From assembly GCA_023238725.1 (NCBI GenBank), contig CM041538.1, forward strand, positions 7,631,380 to 7,695,379: a DNA stretch of 64,000 nucleotides, in the 5' to 3' direction. This DNA is from Scortum barcoo (Eukaryota > Chordata > Actinopteri > Centrarchiformes > Terapontidae). Within the stretch, counting starts at the first letter, position 1, and every line of letters begins with the position of its first letter. Shown here one piece after another: positions 13,001 through 25,008 of the stretch. Position numbers and translations under genes: made by a program. The notes under the pieces were generated by a model that made no database searches, was not told the DNA's origin, and saw only the letters and a list, made by a program, of their open reading frames with translations.

Positions 13001-14226
13001 ACATACAAATTATCATTTGAGAAAGGACTAAACACATATCTCAAACTCATAAGATATGAAGGGTTTATATGGTCAAAAAGCGGTGCAGCCATTAAATTCT
13101 GTAAGTAATTGGCCATGCCAAAGATAAATGGTTAATGGGAGGCAGGCGTAGCATTTTAATTGTGTCTCATGTTACAGCACAAAGAAGGAAAAAGCTGAAT
13201 TCCATTAATCTTTCATATTATAGGCTCAGCTGGATAACCGTTTTTAAGGATACTGGCAAAACTTTGTTGGCTAAAGTGTCTGAGGTTTAAAGAGAATTTT
13301 CAGCAAATGGACTGTGGGGAGATCATGTTGGGGAGTAATTGCTTATAATTCACAATTATCGTTTTTACAGTCATTTATTCTACAGCCTTTCTCTCACACG
13401 TCCACCCTTCTTTGTTGCATAACTAATTGCTTGGCACGCCGCCTCATCCTGGAACCCAGCATGGAGCCAAACCATAGCGTCATCGTTCCCAAACTGTCTG
13501 TACTGTCCCTCTCTTTTCTCACCATTTCTGTTTAAGCCTGACCCCAGCTGTGCTCTAACCACGTTTCTGCAACTGACCATTCTGATCACTTGTGTATATG
13601 TTTGGACATGTAAGAATTTACTGTTGAAAGAGCCGTCTTTAACCATGCTTTTGATACACAAATGGGGTCATATTGTTTCAGCTGAACCTGCACCAGCCAG
13701 TAGCTCTGCAACAAAGAACAAAGGGGTGGACCAAGAGATGGAGGATGTGACCCAAGTTTTGCCATCCCTACAAAGAGCTTGCATCACGGGGGGAACCAGC
13801 GTCTGGACAGGAACCCCAGAGATCAGTGCTGAAACTGAACCCCCACAAGAGAAAAGGGCCAAGAGAGAAGCAGCGGAGGAAGAACCAGAGGAGGGAGAGA
13901 TCATGGACAGTAGTGATGAGGAGAAAGAGGAGGAGGAGGAGGAGCAGGAGGAAGGAAATACTGAAGTAAACTCTCCATGTGGTAAGAGCTGCGATGGTGT
14001 CAAAGGCCCTGCTACAGACACAGAGGTGATTAAGGATGAACCGGCAAACCGGTGTCTAAACGAGGATCTCACCAGCTCCACTGATGACAGTTCAACTGCC
14101 AGAGAGAGCGCTGAGGTCAGCATGACTAAGGAGGAAGCTGTGAAAGAGCCGCAGCCTGTTAATACCCATCACTGTCATGATGAAAATGAGTCAGGTATTG
14201 CTGCTGACAGCTGTGGATTGGAATGA
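952..14226 (+). CDS. znhit6: znhit6 (BCD1), box C/D snoRNA protein 1, 3' five coding exons
   Basis: Spliced coding region join(952..1020, 1368..1448, 3678..3758, 11265..11389, 13682..14226); the 5' exons, including the HIT zinc finger, lie before the window. All junctions are GT..AG and reading phase is kept across each. The joined protein contains WHLKLIFPQS, LEQILTPYIHP, then ESDPVTRQKLKMY, then RYHELDTHKSL and TLIEYPVLHVVL, which follow the C-terminal half of human ZNHIT6 in order. From family knowledge, ZNHIT6/BCD1 is a nuclear assembly factor that works with NUFIP1 and RUVBL1/2 to load NOP58 and 15.5K on box C/D snoRNAs. The last exon adds an acidic tail of about 180 residues not obviously shared with the mammalian protein. 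The upstream neighbour is outside the window; ccn1 lies about 9 kb downstream on the opposite strand. The gene identity is secure; I cannot judge whether the missing 5' part is intact. Confidence 0.93.
1368..1448 (+). CDS. znhit6: znhit6 coding exon (LEQILTPYIHP segment)
   Basis: 81-nt exon with a pyrimidine-rich acceptor ending GTTTTAG and a GTGAGC donor. It completes a split Arg codon and reads VSDKQTLEQILTPYIHPTES before DPVTRQ, which closely follows human INEILKPYIDPEKSDPVIRQ. Confidence 0.92.
3678..3758 (+). CDS. znhit6: znhit6 coding exon (LKMYVRAPFDHVKVFMKAEG segment)
   Basis: 81-nt exon with acceptor GTTTCAG and donor GTGAGA. It reads LKMYVRAPFDHVKVFMKAEG and then RKANSV, aligned with human LKAYIRSQTGVQILMKIEYM. 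A poly-T run at about 3600-3619 lies just upstream in the intron. The phase-2 ends match both neighbouring exons. Confidence 0.9.
3759..11264 (+). other. Large znhit6 intron (7.5 kb)
   Basis: Spans the gap between two directly adjacent protein segments (KANSVR and YHELD), so no coding exon is missing. Apart from the Tc1-like remnant at about 8791-9222 and a 24-nt T run at 9220-9243, I recognise nothing in it. The open frames at 9599-10054 and 10204-10641 show no known domain. The neighbouring introns 1449-3677 and 11390-13681 are likewise without recognised features. Confidence 0.6.
8791..9222 (-). pseudogene. Tc1/mariner-like transposase remnant (C-terminal part)
   Basis: Read on the minus strand, the sequence matches the remembered 3' half of a Tc1-like element common in teleosts. 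It has GRRSPPPSSKHQM near 8920-8960 and a stretch around 9010-9060 corresponding to the segment just before the third catalytic residue. The frame is broken by several stops. The part that should encode the SPDLNPIEHLW motif is shortened: about 18 nt are missing near 8995-9000. The element is dead and its terminal repeats are not clear. The family assignment is from memory of the consensus. Confidence 0.7.
11265..11389 (+). CDS. znhit6: znhit6 coding exon (YHELDTHKSL...LIEYPVLHVVL)
   Basis: 125-nt exon after a 7.5-kb intron. The acceptor is AATAG and the donor GTAAAA. It reads YHELDTHKSLREGLSYKTLI followed by EYPVLHVVLRDHWKDYPLKG, corresponding to human YYELDPYKSLLDNLRNKVII and EYPTLHVVLKG. 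It ends with one base of an Ala codon completed by the last exon. Confidence 0.94.
13682..14226 (+). CDS. znhit6: znhit6 terminal coding exon, acidic C-terminal tail
   Basis: The exon begins after TTGTTTCAG and stays open for 545 nt to TGA at 14224. The frame entered from the previous exon (Gly-Pro-Ala-Glu-Pro) continues without a stop. The encoded tail of about 181 residues is low in hydrophobic residues. It contains a basic patch (EKRAKREAAEEE, near 13850-13880) and a run of glutamates with SSDEE (13905-13960), then a Ser/Thr/Glu-rich stretch. This looks intrinsically disordered. The human protein ends soon after the LHVVLKG segment and instead has acidic repeats at its N-terminus, so the tail may be fish-specific; that comparison is from memory. 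Confidence 0.85.
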
Positions 14227-14480
14227 TAATGCCCAGATGTTCAGGATGAAGCGAATGAGAAGGCAGACATATCTGACAGAGAGTCATCAGTCTTGTCAGT
14301 ATACAGTAAACAGCCGCCCATTGCTACCCGACAGTGTTTTCAGTTGCTTTAAAAAGATTGTTTTAAGAATATTGTATCACTGTATATACACATATTCATT
14401 TCATTGTTAATTTTTATACTTTACATTTATCTGATCTGTCTGAAAGCATTCTTAAATAAAGACGTTTTTTGAAAATACTG
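14227..14480 (+). other. znhit6: znhit6 3' UTR with poly(A) signal
   Basis: The sequence after the TGA is AT-rich and contains a canonical AATAAA at 14455-14460, so cleavage is expected about 15-25 nt later. Further AATAAA-like motifs occur near 14914 but are not needed. Confidence 0.65.
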
Positions 14481-15859
14481 ATCTAAAAATCCTTTCCCTA
14501 AGTTCCATTAATTCCCTTTTCAAGAGCTTTTGATCGTCTTTATCAGACTTATCCAGAACACTTGATAAATGGTCCTTCAAATGAAAATAGTTTTTGTTAA
14601 ATCTGTTTCCAGAGTCAATAGCACACACTTTGGATCTCAATTTTTAAGCCAATATCGATGACAGATCCAACGTGTTCAGAAAATAAAAGAATTTTCAGTG
14701 ACAACTAGTAAAACTCCATCTGCTGATGAAGATCATGTGACATCATTGAACACTCAAGTCCAGCTGTTAAATTTCAGAATGAAGGGTATTTGTGAACAAA
14801 TGGCCTTCAGTGTTTAATTGAATGTCCAGTGCCTTTAGTGTCCTTTTAGCTTCCGATGATCGTTTTAACTTGTTGTGAACAGTTATGCATCTTTGAGTAT
14901 CTTGAAAAAGACTAAATAAAGACTAACAAAGAAATATAGTTTTAATAATAAAGCTCAGCAATTAAAGCATGGTCTTAACAATAACCCATGTAAAAGTACA
15001 TATCCTTGTGTTTAACACTCATTAGGTAATGTATCCCTCTGTCGACTCTTTTTTTCAGTTACAAACTAAAGGCAACCAGCTCCAAGCTGTGCCGCCTCCA
15101 CCTTTGAAGTTTAACAGATTTCTCCTTTCTGTTGCACTTCAGCAAGACCATTAGTCTCATTTTTCCATCAGCTAATAAAAGTTAATGTTGACATGCTCGT
15201 TTTTCTGACACCTCCCTGTGTGAATGTGCTTGCGCATGTGGTGCTTCTATGTACCATATTCTTACCTAATGTTAGTTTATTACGACAACAGAGTGCCAGT
15301 AATAACTGACAGTATGGCTCATTGGTGGGGCCTGTGTTTATAGATGTGTTTTTATAACCCCTGCTAACCTCTTTTGGACGTTAACCCCTATGGAGGGGCA
15401 CTCTTTGATGTCTGGCCTATGATGACACATTTTCCACCCTTTTGCAGTCAGAGACGATGATCTCACATCTGACTGCGCATCCCTCTGCGAAAGAGGAAAC
15501 AGAGACCCCAGGCTCATTTAGTCCTTGTCCAAAGTGCAACTTTAATGTCCATGTTCAAGTTTTGCCATTCGTTTTGAACCTTGTGCTCATAATTTGCAGC
15601 TGGGCTGCAAAATTGGGTGGGAAGGTTTTAACCATGCTGCGGTTAAACAGGACAGCACTTTAATATCAAGTACAAGGGTACAGACAGCAGCTGCTTAACC
15701 CGACCTAGACTGGAAACTGCTGATCAGATAACAAAATCTGCTTACCAACACCATAAATAGTCTTATGGATACCCTCTATGAAAATAACCACAAATTACTG
15801 TATAACTCTTCAGTTTTTGTATGGACTATACAAAGGAGATGTAACATGTTACTTAGTAA

Positions 15860-15965
15860 GGTTTGAAGGTGCTGGTAGGCAGATTTTGTTACCTTTGGAC
15901 AGATACAAGGTAGCTCTTTGCTCCTTCCTCCAGTTATGCCAAGCTATGCTAACCGGCTTGCAGCA
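15860..15965 (+). repeat. Fragment of an interspersed percomorph repeat
   Basis: The stretch from GTGCTGGTAGGCAGATTTTG through CTTTGGACAGA to GCTATGCTAACCGGCT strongly resembles a family I recall as scattered in many percomorph genomes, usually with GCTAAGCTAACCGGCTGCTGG at this point. The family name is not recalled and no termini are visible. Confidence 0.55.
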
Positions 15966-18900
15966 ACTGCTGTAAGAAAGTAAATAATGCCAAATAATAC
16001 TTCAAACAACCAACAGAGATGCAGTGTCCTCCAGTCAGGACACAATGGTGTTATGTTGGGCCTTCCTATGGCACCCATAGTAATAAGTGTTTTACTAAAA
16101 TTGACTTCAGTCTTGCTGTAAAATAGGATTAACAATGAGTTGTCCCTACAGCATCAAAAACATACAGTCCATTAATATATGGTACCATTTGAGCAGACTA
16201 ACCTACTGCTTGCACTGTGTAGAAACATATCACCAAGTACATGAAAGCACCAAGTAGTAACCTCTGCTGCCACACATCTGTTCCTTCTTTTGTCATGGTT
16301 TTGCCTGTGTTGAATTACCGCCCATTTTATTTTAGCAGTTCTCTTAATTTTCTATCTCAATAAAGTTACTCAATGCGACCACACAAAAGCTCTGCTTTTG
16401 TTTCTGTTTGCTGTTAAAAGTCAATTTGAGCTGTTTTTAGTCTGTGGAGAACATAGGCATTGGAAATAATTCCTCCAATTTAAGTAAATTGCCCTTTGAA
16501 ATTTCTGTAGTTGGTTTGCACTTAATTAGTCTTGATTTGGTGGGCAGGGCTCAATTGTGCTGCGTGCAGACCTGGTTTTTATGAGACCAGCTTTGGGACA
16601 CAGCTCTGCTGTGGTGGCCTTATCCAGAAACAGACTTATGTTAGCAGAACTGTGCACCAGAGATGGCAGGTAGTGATGCACAAAATCATGTTTCCAGAGC
16701 CTGATGTCACCAGCTTTCACATGGCACCCGGTTGTCATTAGGCACACTAAGAGTCCTTTATCACGCAGAACCTTCAAAATGCATGGAAAACATTTTCAGT
16801 GTTCAAAATGAAACACTTTGCATCTGCAACCAGGTCTGCAATTTTGCATGCATATTTCACATTTTGAATTGACTCTAAACCACTTTAGCTTATCTCACTG
16901 TTCCAAGCAGAGAGGAGCACTGCTAAATCAGGCCATCTGTTTTTCCTAAAAAGAAATGCTTTACTATAGTGGTTTTCTATGGCCTGTTTATTGTCAAGCT
17001 TATAGTGGTATTATAAAATCTCAAGCCTGTTTTTTTGTAATATGACAAGATGTCTTTGGTCAAAAAAGGAGTGACATGCTCAATTTTAGCGGTTTATCCA
17101 AATGTTTCCCTCATTAATTTATACTCACAACATGCAGGTCACATATATGATGATGCTTACATCTGTGGGAGGACTTTAGTCCAGTTTGTACACAGCACGA
17201 GTATTCCTTACTCAATAAATACACTTGACATTGAGGCAGAAAGCTCTAGAGTCTTAGGCTGATTGAACTTCCTGTGCTGCAGATAAACAAACTCGTCTGT
17301 CACACTTCAACACAATCAGTCTAGTAATGTTGTCACTGCAGTCACCTCGGAGAAGTTGTTTGCAGGAAGTGATTCACTTGCTCCCCTTTGTCTGTCTTGT
17401 GTCAGTCTGACAGTTTGAACCAACAGAGCCCACTCACTGTCTGTTATTCCTTTATTATCAGCCCCAAGTTATCGTGGTGAAGTCCTTTATAGAGCACCTG
17501 CTGCTGCCTGTTGCTTTGTCCTAACTGTATGCAGACCTCACCAACTATTAGCAGTTTATTGGTTTACAAGGTAAATAGAGTCTCTGATTATCCCAATAAT
17601 GTAACCATCAAGCTTACATGAGCTCCTTAATTTACTGACAGCATGCCTTGATTTTCAGTTTTGATTTGCACACATGATTTACGGTTTAAATTGTAAAATG
17701 ATGGCTTTTAAGAAAATGTACCATTTAAATATGGGAGACCAGGGCCAGTTCCTGGAACCAGGCCTTGAAGAGAATCACACAGCCAAGCACCTACTAGCTG
17801 GGCCTGTACTTGTGTGGCTTAGTCAGTGTAGGAATGTGGTTTGGTGTTAGGCGAGAAACAGGTGAAAGAAGGGGCCTTGGTAGATTGATATCTAATAACA
17901 CAAACAGCCTGTTAGGATGTGGAATACCAACCCTCTGGTACTACTGGAAGGGTTAAAGCAGTACTGAAGTATCCAATAATTTGGCTTACCAAAAATGGTT
18001 TTTCAAGGTGCCTTGGAGGGACAGAAGGTGCAAACAGCAGTACCTTAAACCTGTAGGCCACCAAGGCAGAACCGCAGTGCAGCAAAGAAGTATTGTTCAA
18101 AATATACAGCCTCCCTGTAGTCTCTGGGTGGGGATCATGGAGAGGGCGCTACTTAGGGACTCTATAGTTCTGCAGGGAGTTTCTAGTGCACATTTACACC
18201 TGTCACGGACTGTCTAAGACAAACACCTTGTGCCAAGATGATTGATAGCCAATGATGATTAACTTTGAAGACATCTTGTTTTTGGCTATAGTTGCTGTTG
18301 AGGTTAAGTTGGTGTGTCTGGTCATGTCCTAGGGTAATGTAGGCTGAGTGTGAAGCAGATGGAATGAGACTCAGTGTTTCCAAGTGTCCAAGATGCTGCA
18401 TCACATGAAGTAGTTTGAGTGTTTTAGAGTATGTAAGGGAAAGATGGAGTAGCATGATGCAGGCATGCATGATCCCTAATATCCCCCTATGTGCATTAAA
18501 GCCTGTTTGTCATCATGAATTCAGGGATAGCATGTGAAGCTCAGACATTGAGAAGACTGCTGCTCCTTCACACTGAAAGAAGCCTGAAGTCTGGGCAGAG
18601 AGCCTCTTGAACGCCTCTGTGTGGAGGTGTTCTTATCAGGCTTAATTGGAAAGAAACCCTGGGGCAGGTCTACAGTGTGCTGGAAGGGATTATATATCCC
18701 ACCTGGCCTGGCAATGACATTCAGAAAGCCAACACTTACATCAATTATGCATCACAATGTCTCTACAACTCTAAAATAAAATAATTTAAAATGCCATGCT
18801 ATATTTAATTCTCACGCAGCGTCCTAAATGTCATCACATAATGTCTTAGCAACTATTCTGCTGAGTTGGTCAGTTTCATCATTAACTCTGCTTAATGTAA

Positions 18901-19682
18901 AGGCCACATTTGGTAAAAGCGTGTGTTTCTTTCCTTAAATTTATGTTTCTTTGTGTGTGTTTACTTAATTAGAGTTTCTGACAGGGGCACTTTTTTACTG
19001 CAAGAAGTCTCGAGTCATAGTTGCCACTCATTAGCTACATTTCCATGGTAGAACCATTGTCAGCTCCAAAGATCAAAAGATGCAGAAGAAATCAGGACTT
19101 GGGTTACAGGGGAAAGTGGGTGGCGATAGAATGACTAAGGCCTTACTAGGCCTTATCCCGTCACAATAGTGGAAACCAGGCTGCAATTACCCAGCATGGG
19201 GGAGACAAAAGAGTTGGAAAATACATCACTCTTGTCACTTAATGTTCCGTAGGAACAATCAGCAAAACCCTGATCCTGAGACCAACCACTGCTTAAGAGT
19301 TAAATTCACATTTTTTAATGCTAACCAAAAAAAGCATTTCTTTATGACATCAATCATTGTGGTGAAGCTTTAAATAATCTGTTAAAGAAATTAATCTAGC
19401 TGCTCTGCATTCATGTGACCATTTGCTAAAAGTTTAGTTGTCAAATATCAACATATCTATGTGGAACACAGAATGCAGTAGCTCTCTCTTTTGGAAAGTA
19501 GGGGCCATAAACAACACACTTTCTTTTGTTGTTTTAAGTTTCGGCTGCTATATACTGATACTGAGTAATTCTGTCATTCCGTCATCTACAGGTGATACAC
19601 ACACACACAGTCAACACCCCATCATGCTCTGTGCATGTATAAACATGACAAGCAGGCCCAGTTGGTTCTGTTTCTGTATCAA

Positions 19683-19995
19683 GATGACAAGAGAAAAACA
19701 TCTAAATCACTTTGAAAGAGGGTTCATTGTTGGGGCACGGAAGGCAGGAACTTCAGGTGATTCATCCCTCTACATATTCTCCACAAGAGGATGAGTGCAT
19801 GTGTGTCATATACAAAGACAATAGTACTGGCCTGAATGGTGAGAGGATCTGGTGGCTCTGTTATGCTGTCAGGGACATTTTGCTGCAATGCTTTGGATCC
19901 ACATGTCCCCTTAGAGGGAGTGGTCACTGCAAATGCACACAAAGTAGTTCTGAGTGATACATTTCTATCCTGATGGTCGTGTTGCAAGTGTTGCA
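19683..19995 (+). pseudogene. Tc1/mariner-like transposase remnant, internally deleted
   Basis: The plus strand encodes NHFERGFIVGARKAGTS at 19705-19755, which matches the start of Tc1-like transposases before the helix-turn-helix. After a deletion it continues in another frame with GGSVMLSGTF, then LDPHVPLEG and TANAHKVVLSD at about 19845-19955. The DDE catalytic core is therefore largely missing and the frame ends in TGA. It appears to belong to the same family as the copy at 8791-9222 but covers other parts of it and lies in the opposite orientation. It is non-functional. Confidence 0.75.
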
Positions 19996-20568
19996 TTTAA
20001 ACTTACTGAACCTACTACAAGGGACAAAGAACAGAATAATGAAAGACAAAGCCATTAGATGGAGGGAAGTGTCATTAAATACCACCTCTGCATTTAGTCC
20101 TTGACATACAGATAACACATTTTATATCCATTATGTTTCATATTATAGACATTTTAGGAGGCAGTCATAATTATTTAAAAGGAAAGACACTGTAGTTATT
20201 TTATGTTATGTTATGTGATGTTATTGCTCTGCCCATGTTAAACAATAGCAAGAGCAGCATATGCCAACATTAGCTCAGCTGTTGACGGTATGTGCCCCCT
20301 CGGAGATTATTCAGTCCAACATTGTCTCCATTGGGCTGAGACTCAGACGCCCAAAGACTCAGTACAGCCTCTCCCATCAATGCTGAGCTTGTTTGAGCAA
20401 ATAATCACTCCAGTAGCCAGCGGCCCTCTAGGGACAAACAGAACAGTCCTACAGCCTGGGAGGGAATCGACTCTGATTTTCCCTCAAAGCCTGCTCATCA
20501 GTTATTCTTATGTAATTGCAGATGGGGATGGAATGGGTGTGTCAGAAGAGTTGCATCATTGTCACCGT

Positions 20569-20589
20569 ATGTGTGTGTCTGTGCGCGTC

Positions 20590-20624
<35 letters not shown>
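20569..20624. repeat. GT-rich microsatellite
   Basis: GT dinucleotides interrupted by two CGTCT/CGCG units, then an uninterrupted (GT)15 at 20595-20624. Confidence 0.9.
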
Positions 20625-20626
<2 letters not shown>

Positions 20627-23109
20627 ATGCTGCTTGCAACAAGAAGGATCCACACCCTGTCAGAATTTGGCAAATGGATGTCTTTTGCATGACTTTTCAG
20701 TGAGGAATGTAACATGTAATATGCCAACATATATATGTATGATAATAATTAAGATGTTTAACCAGTTTTAGTTCCACATGTGATAACAGTAACTGTTCAA
20801 AACGTGCAGGTGTAATCAGGTGAGTCAGTCTGGATAAATTCCAAACACATAATGCTTTTTCCTATTTTGTCCAGCAGATGGTGCTTTTTAAAACAAGTGG
20901 CTTTCTCTGCATGTGGACTCGGTGGCCAGCCTCTAACCCTCCTTGCTGCCTGCCCCTGGGTTTCCTTATAACAGTGAATATTAACCTGAGGTTATAGACA
21001 AGGGGGCTGTAAAATAGCTGACATCAGTGCTCAGCAGCTTCCAGCATGTTGTAATGGCCACTCTCGATCCTGTTAGCTTCTGGTTGCACAGCATTACGTA
21101 GTGCTTGATGAAGCTTTAATGCTAATGTCTTTGTCATATAAACACATTCTGGGTTCAGGGAATGAGGTAGTCACTGAGTGATTTAATTACAGAGGCGCAC
21201 GTGTGTGAGAGCCTTGTTTGCCTGTGTGGCTGAGAGCGATAGTTTTTACAGGTCTGCGCTGTGCTGGCTGGGACACCGCAATTTATTTCTCACAAACATG
21301 ATCTCTGGGTTCTCTGAGTCAGTTGAGGCTGAGGGATTGTGATCCTCGCCACTCTGCTTGTCTGTGCATTATAAAAGAATGCTATGGATGACCGAAAGGA
21401 CTGCTCACATAATATACATCTGCCATTACATAACCAAGTTAGCTGCATTGTGTTAACAAGACAAATGACAGTCTGATTGCACGGCGCTTTCCAAACTCCA
21501 AAGGGCCGAGATGGAAATTTTCTTCTGCAGGAAGCAACAGAAAGGGAAAGAGCAAAAACAGGGCTCCCTGAAAGTGTTTGGACTGTAAATCCAGGCTGCA
21601 AGGGGCAGCCACACATCTTTGTGATGAGGTAAACCTCAGAAGCCTTTCATGTGAGCAATCTGTAAAACCTCAGTGGGCACATCCTGTGCGGCATGCAGCT
21701 CAATCAAAGGCAATGTGTCCTGCCCAACCTCTTATTAAATACACTCGATTGAGACTTATTTCCAGCAGCCACGCAGCAAAGTTGTGCAGGAGTGCCATGT
21801 TGCTCCAGATAGACATGTTTTTATAGTTATTTGTGAGGAGATAAAATGCCTTTTGTGGATACAAGTGAGTGCTTGGGAGTGTTTGTGTATATTTGGAAAA
21901 ACCTTCTTAGCTAAAGTGAACATGTTGCTCTGAAATATTTTCCAACATCTGCCGCCCATCAGGATGTCTGCTTTCTGAGCCACTGCTGCATTCCTGAGCC
22001 GCTCCCTCTACCTGGATCAAAAAAGAAACTCTTCCCTGTCGTTGCCCCTGAGCTCTGCTCTCGCTACCCCAGTTCAAACTGTACTGTAGGTATTTGTACC
22101 AGGTGCAAGCATCCGCCACCAGACCAGTGTCTCAAAAAGACTAAAAGTAACATTTGTCCTTTTCAGAGTGATATTTTCTGTGTTCTTTAATTACACATTT
22201 CATATTGAATGGGTTTCATGTACCTTTGGCTCATCAAACCTCCAGACTTAAAGCATACAGGACCAATCTGAGCTCAACAGCAGAGCGGGAGTCAAGTGGT
22301 GTTTGTGACAGTAGCAACACTGTTTCAGTAGCTGGAAAACTCAAGTTGAAGTTTCTATGAACACAGAAGCAACTGTGTTAGCCCTGTTTCCTGTCATTCC
22401 CCTGTTTCTACCTCATAATAGTATTTCTTAATGCCTGTTAAACCGAAACCTGGAAGGGAGACCTAAGCCCTCCCTACCTTGCAGGGCTGTTTACAACTGT
22501 TTAGCAGACCCCTGCAGTTTAAGAGCCTACAGAGGCCAATGCAACTAATTCACTTTTAAAGGCAACTGCTAATGAATTAGGTCAATTTGGTAATGCTATT
22601 CCGCTGTGTGAAAAAAGCTTCCCTGGGAATGCATTCTTTGTATACAGCCCATTGTATACAATAATAGTCATTGTCCTTCTTGCATGGTGTCTAATCCCAG
22701 CCCATTCAGAGCAGCACTTAAGATTCTTGGCATACTCCCATACTCATTGCTACTTGTGGACTTAATCTTTTTCTCCCCCCCTCTCAGGATCAGTCAAGTG
22801 TATGGCTTAGCCAGATCAAATGAAAGCAAGCTAGCTTGCTGCAGAATGGCATTCCAAAGGAAGGAAAGTCAGGAGAGAGAGCCTTAATGGTTGTGTTATA
22901 TAAGAACAGACTGACCCTGCTCAGTGTCTGTCTGAGAATCTGTTGGGTCTACAGAATGATATAACAGGAGGATTTTCTCTGGAAATAGTGACTTTAAATA
23001 TCCCCACCCCCCCGTGCATGTGAACATTGCACTCTTGCACCAGCGTAGTTTGAACAGACTGAACATAGGCAGTGTCATATTTCATAAATAAATCAGTTTT
23101 ATTTGTAGC

Positions 23110-23794
23110 ATATAAAATTAAATCATTTTACAATTTATTCCAGTATGACACATAATATCCAAATAAAGTAGCTACATTTTTTGATAAATAATATTAATAA
23201 CAATAATAAAAACATTCATTCATCCTTTGACATGTTTCGCTTTGTCTTTTTTTTCATGAAGGGAGTTCAATAGCTGCCACAAAACATGAACAATAATGCC
23301 CACGTCAGGAAGGAATGAAACCACACACTTGTTAAACAAGTCCAGAGGTTACATTTTGGTGTCTTGTTCTTAAGATACAGGATGGTATGCTAATTGAAGT
23401 TGCACGTGTGCATATCCACATATACACACACAAGTCTACAGTCTGTGTCATGTCTGATGTAAAGGATCAAAATATACACAGTGAATTGATATCAGCGACT
23501 AACATAAATGTACAAATATTAATTACATCTTGCTCCATAACGAAGCTACTCCAGATGCTCCATTAATATGAAGCAGTTCTTAGTTAAGAATGCTGATGTC
23601 GTCACAGCAAACAGTGCACTTCATTGAGTCCTCATGATGTAAGCCCACAATTCCTTGGGAATCTAGTTACAACAAGAAGCTGGTAGTTGATTGGTAGTCT
23701 ATTTACACCCCTGCATTTATCTGGACTGCCATTGGCTGCCAGTGCCACTAGTGATCTCTTTCTGTTGCTGAGGGGTCTGGACGTTATTCACCGA
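23110..23794 (-). other. ccn1: ccn1 3' UTR with AU-rich elements
   Basis: On the minus strand, AATAAA signals occur at 23134-23139 and 23098-23103, so the transcript probably ends at about 23075-23120, giving a 3' UTR near 0.7 kb. The distal part carries TTATTTATC-type and ATTTA motifs (about 23165-23195). AU-rich destabilising elements are expected for an immediate-early mRNA. The exact end is not proven. Confidence 0.6.
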
Positions 23795-24097
23795 TCAGTC
23801 TCTGAACTTGTGGATGTCGTTGGAGAGGCGGTAGAAGGGGTAGGAGGCTTCGTTGGCGTGAGGGCAGTTGTAGGTGCACTTGCAGGACTCGATCATCATG
23901 ATGTTCTTGTTGAAGGTCTCGCCGTCCTCGCAGCGGAACTTGACGCGGATGGTTCTGGTGTCGTGGGGGCTGCAGCAGCGGCCGTCCACGCAGGCTCCGC
24001 AGTACTTGGGCCTGTATTTCTTCAGGCTGGAGCAGCCGGCGTAGGTGAACTTCACCGGCTGGCTGGACTTCTTGGTTCTGCTGCACTTCTTTCCTTT
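23795..24097 (-). CDS. ccn1: ccn1 coding exon 5, C-terminal cystine knot
   Basis: 303 nt from KGKKCSRTKK to the TGA at 23795-23797. It contains KFTYAGCSSLKKYRPKYCGA, CVDGRCCSP and CKCTYNCPHANEAS, and ends NDIHKFRD. The basic KGKK and KYRPK patches correspond to the heparin-binding region known for this module. Confidence 0.96.
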   Translation of the reverse strand, partial: KGKKCSRTKKSSQPVKFTYAGCSSLKKYRPKYCGACVDGRCCSPHDTRTIRVKFRCEDGETFNKNIMMIESCKCTYNCPHANEASYPFYRLSNDIHKFRD

Positions 24098-25008
24098 CTG
24101 CAAGGGAATAAACAAGAGAGAGATGGAGATTATTCGTGCGCCAAGCCCGGAAGTGATGCTCTTTCCAGTGTCATGCATGCCTCCATCATGTGTAGTCACG
24201 GTGGCCCAGGCTTACCTTCAGACTGGAGTAAGGTGACTGGGTGCATGGCCGCACTTCACAGATCCTTGTCTCCTTGACCAGCTTGCACTCGCTGTTGTTG
24301 TTGGTGACTCTGGTGGAGATGCCTGTTCCACAGCTCTTGGAGCACTGGGACCAGGGTGTGGTTTGGACGATGCACTTCTGGTTGTCAAACATTTGGACTT
24401 CAGGCAGCGGTCTGAATGCTGCGATCACAAGAAGAAGGAACTTTAGCATCTTAGAATCCTAAATTTTTAAATATCTCTATCCAGAAAAAAAATCCCACAT
24501 CATTTCCAGGATGAAAGACAGCTTTCTTACCTGGTAGAGACTTGAGTCCTCCCTTGACGTTAGCAATGAGCTCGTTCCTGTTGGTGAGGTCTCTTTCTGA
24601 CTCATCAGTCGGAGTGTCCTTTCCAAAGATCCTCTCCAGGATGTCTGTCTGTTTGCCATCGTCGCACACCCACTCCTCGCAGCACTGGCCTGCCACCTTG
24701 ACCAGTCTGGGGTTGGCGCAGCCCAGGTTGGGCAGGGAGAGCTCCTGCGGGCACAGCGGGACGCATCCCACCGCCCCATCGATGCATGTGCACTGGTGTT
24801 TACAGTTGGGCTGGAAGCTCTCCCCGTTCTGGTAGATCCTGCTGTTGTACTCGCATGGTCTGCCTTCTGACTTGGCTGCAGCGGGAGGAAAAACAGGAGG
24901 AAAGGAATGTTATTCTTTCCTGCTCTGCTCCGAGACGTCTGCTGAAGACATCACATGGCTGCCAGGTAAAGATCAGTTAAACTGTGAAATTCTTCAGTCT
25001 GCCTGAGG

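Larger units (their letters stand above)
14481..23090. other. Intergenic region between znhit6 and ccn1
   Basis: 8.6 kb between two genes whose 3' ends converge. I recognise only a percomorph repeat fragment (15860-15965), a Tc1-like remnant (19683-19995), a GT microsatellite (20569-20624) and short CA runs. No open frame shows a known domain. Distal regulatory elements are possible but cannot be seen by eye. Confidence 0.55.

Noticed and set aside
17930..18210. Possible interspersed repeat (stretch with GAGAGGGCGCTACTTAGG)
   Set aside because: It looked repeat-like but I could not match it to a remembered family or find termini.
20290..20703. Open frame of 137 codons ending in a Cys-Val repeat
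   Set aside because: Part of it is only the translated GT microsatellite.
23687..24277. Plus-strand open frame of 196 codons across the ccn1 exons
   Set aside because: It is the antisense of ccn1 exons 4-5 and takes its openness from their codon bias; the minus strand gives a clear cystine-knot protein.
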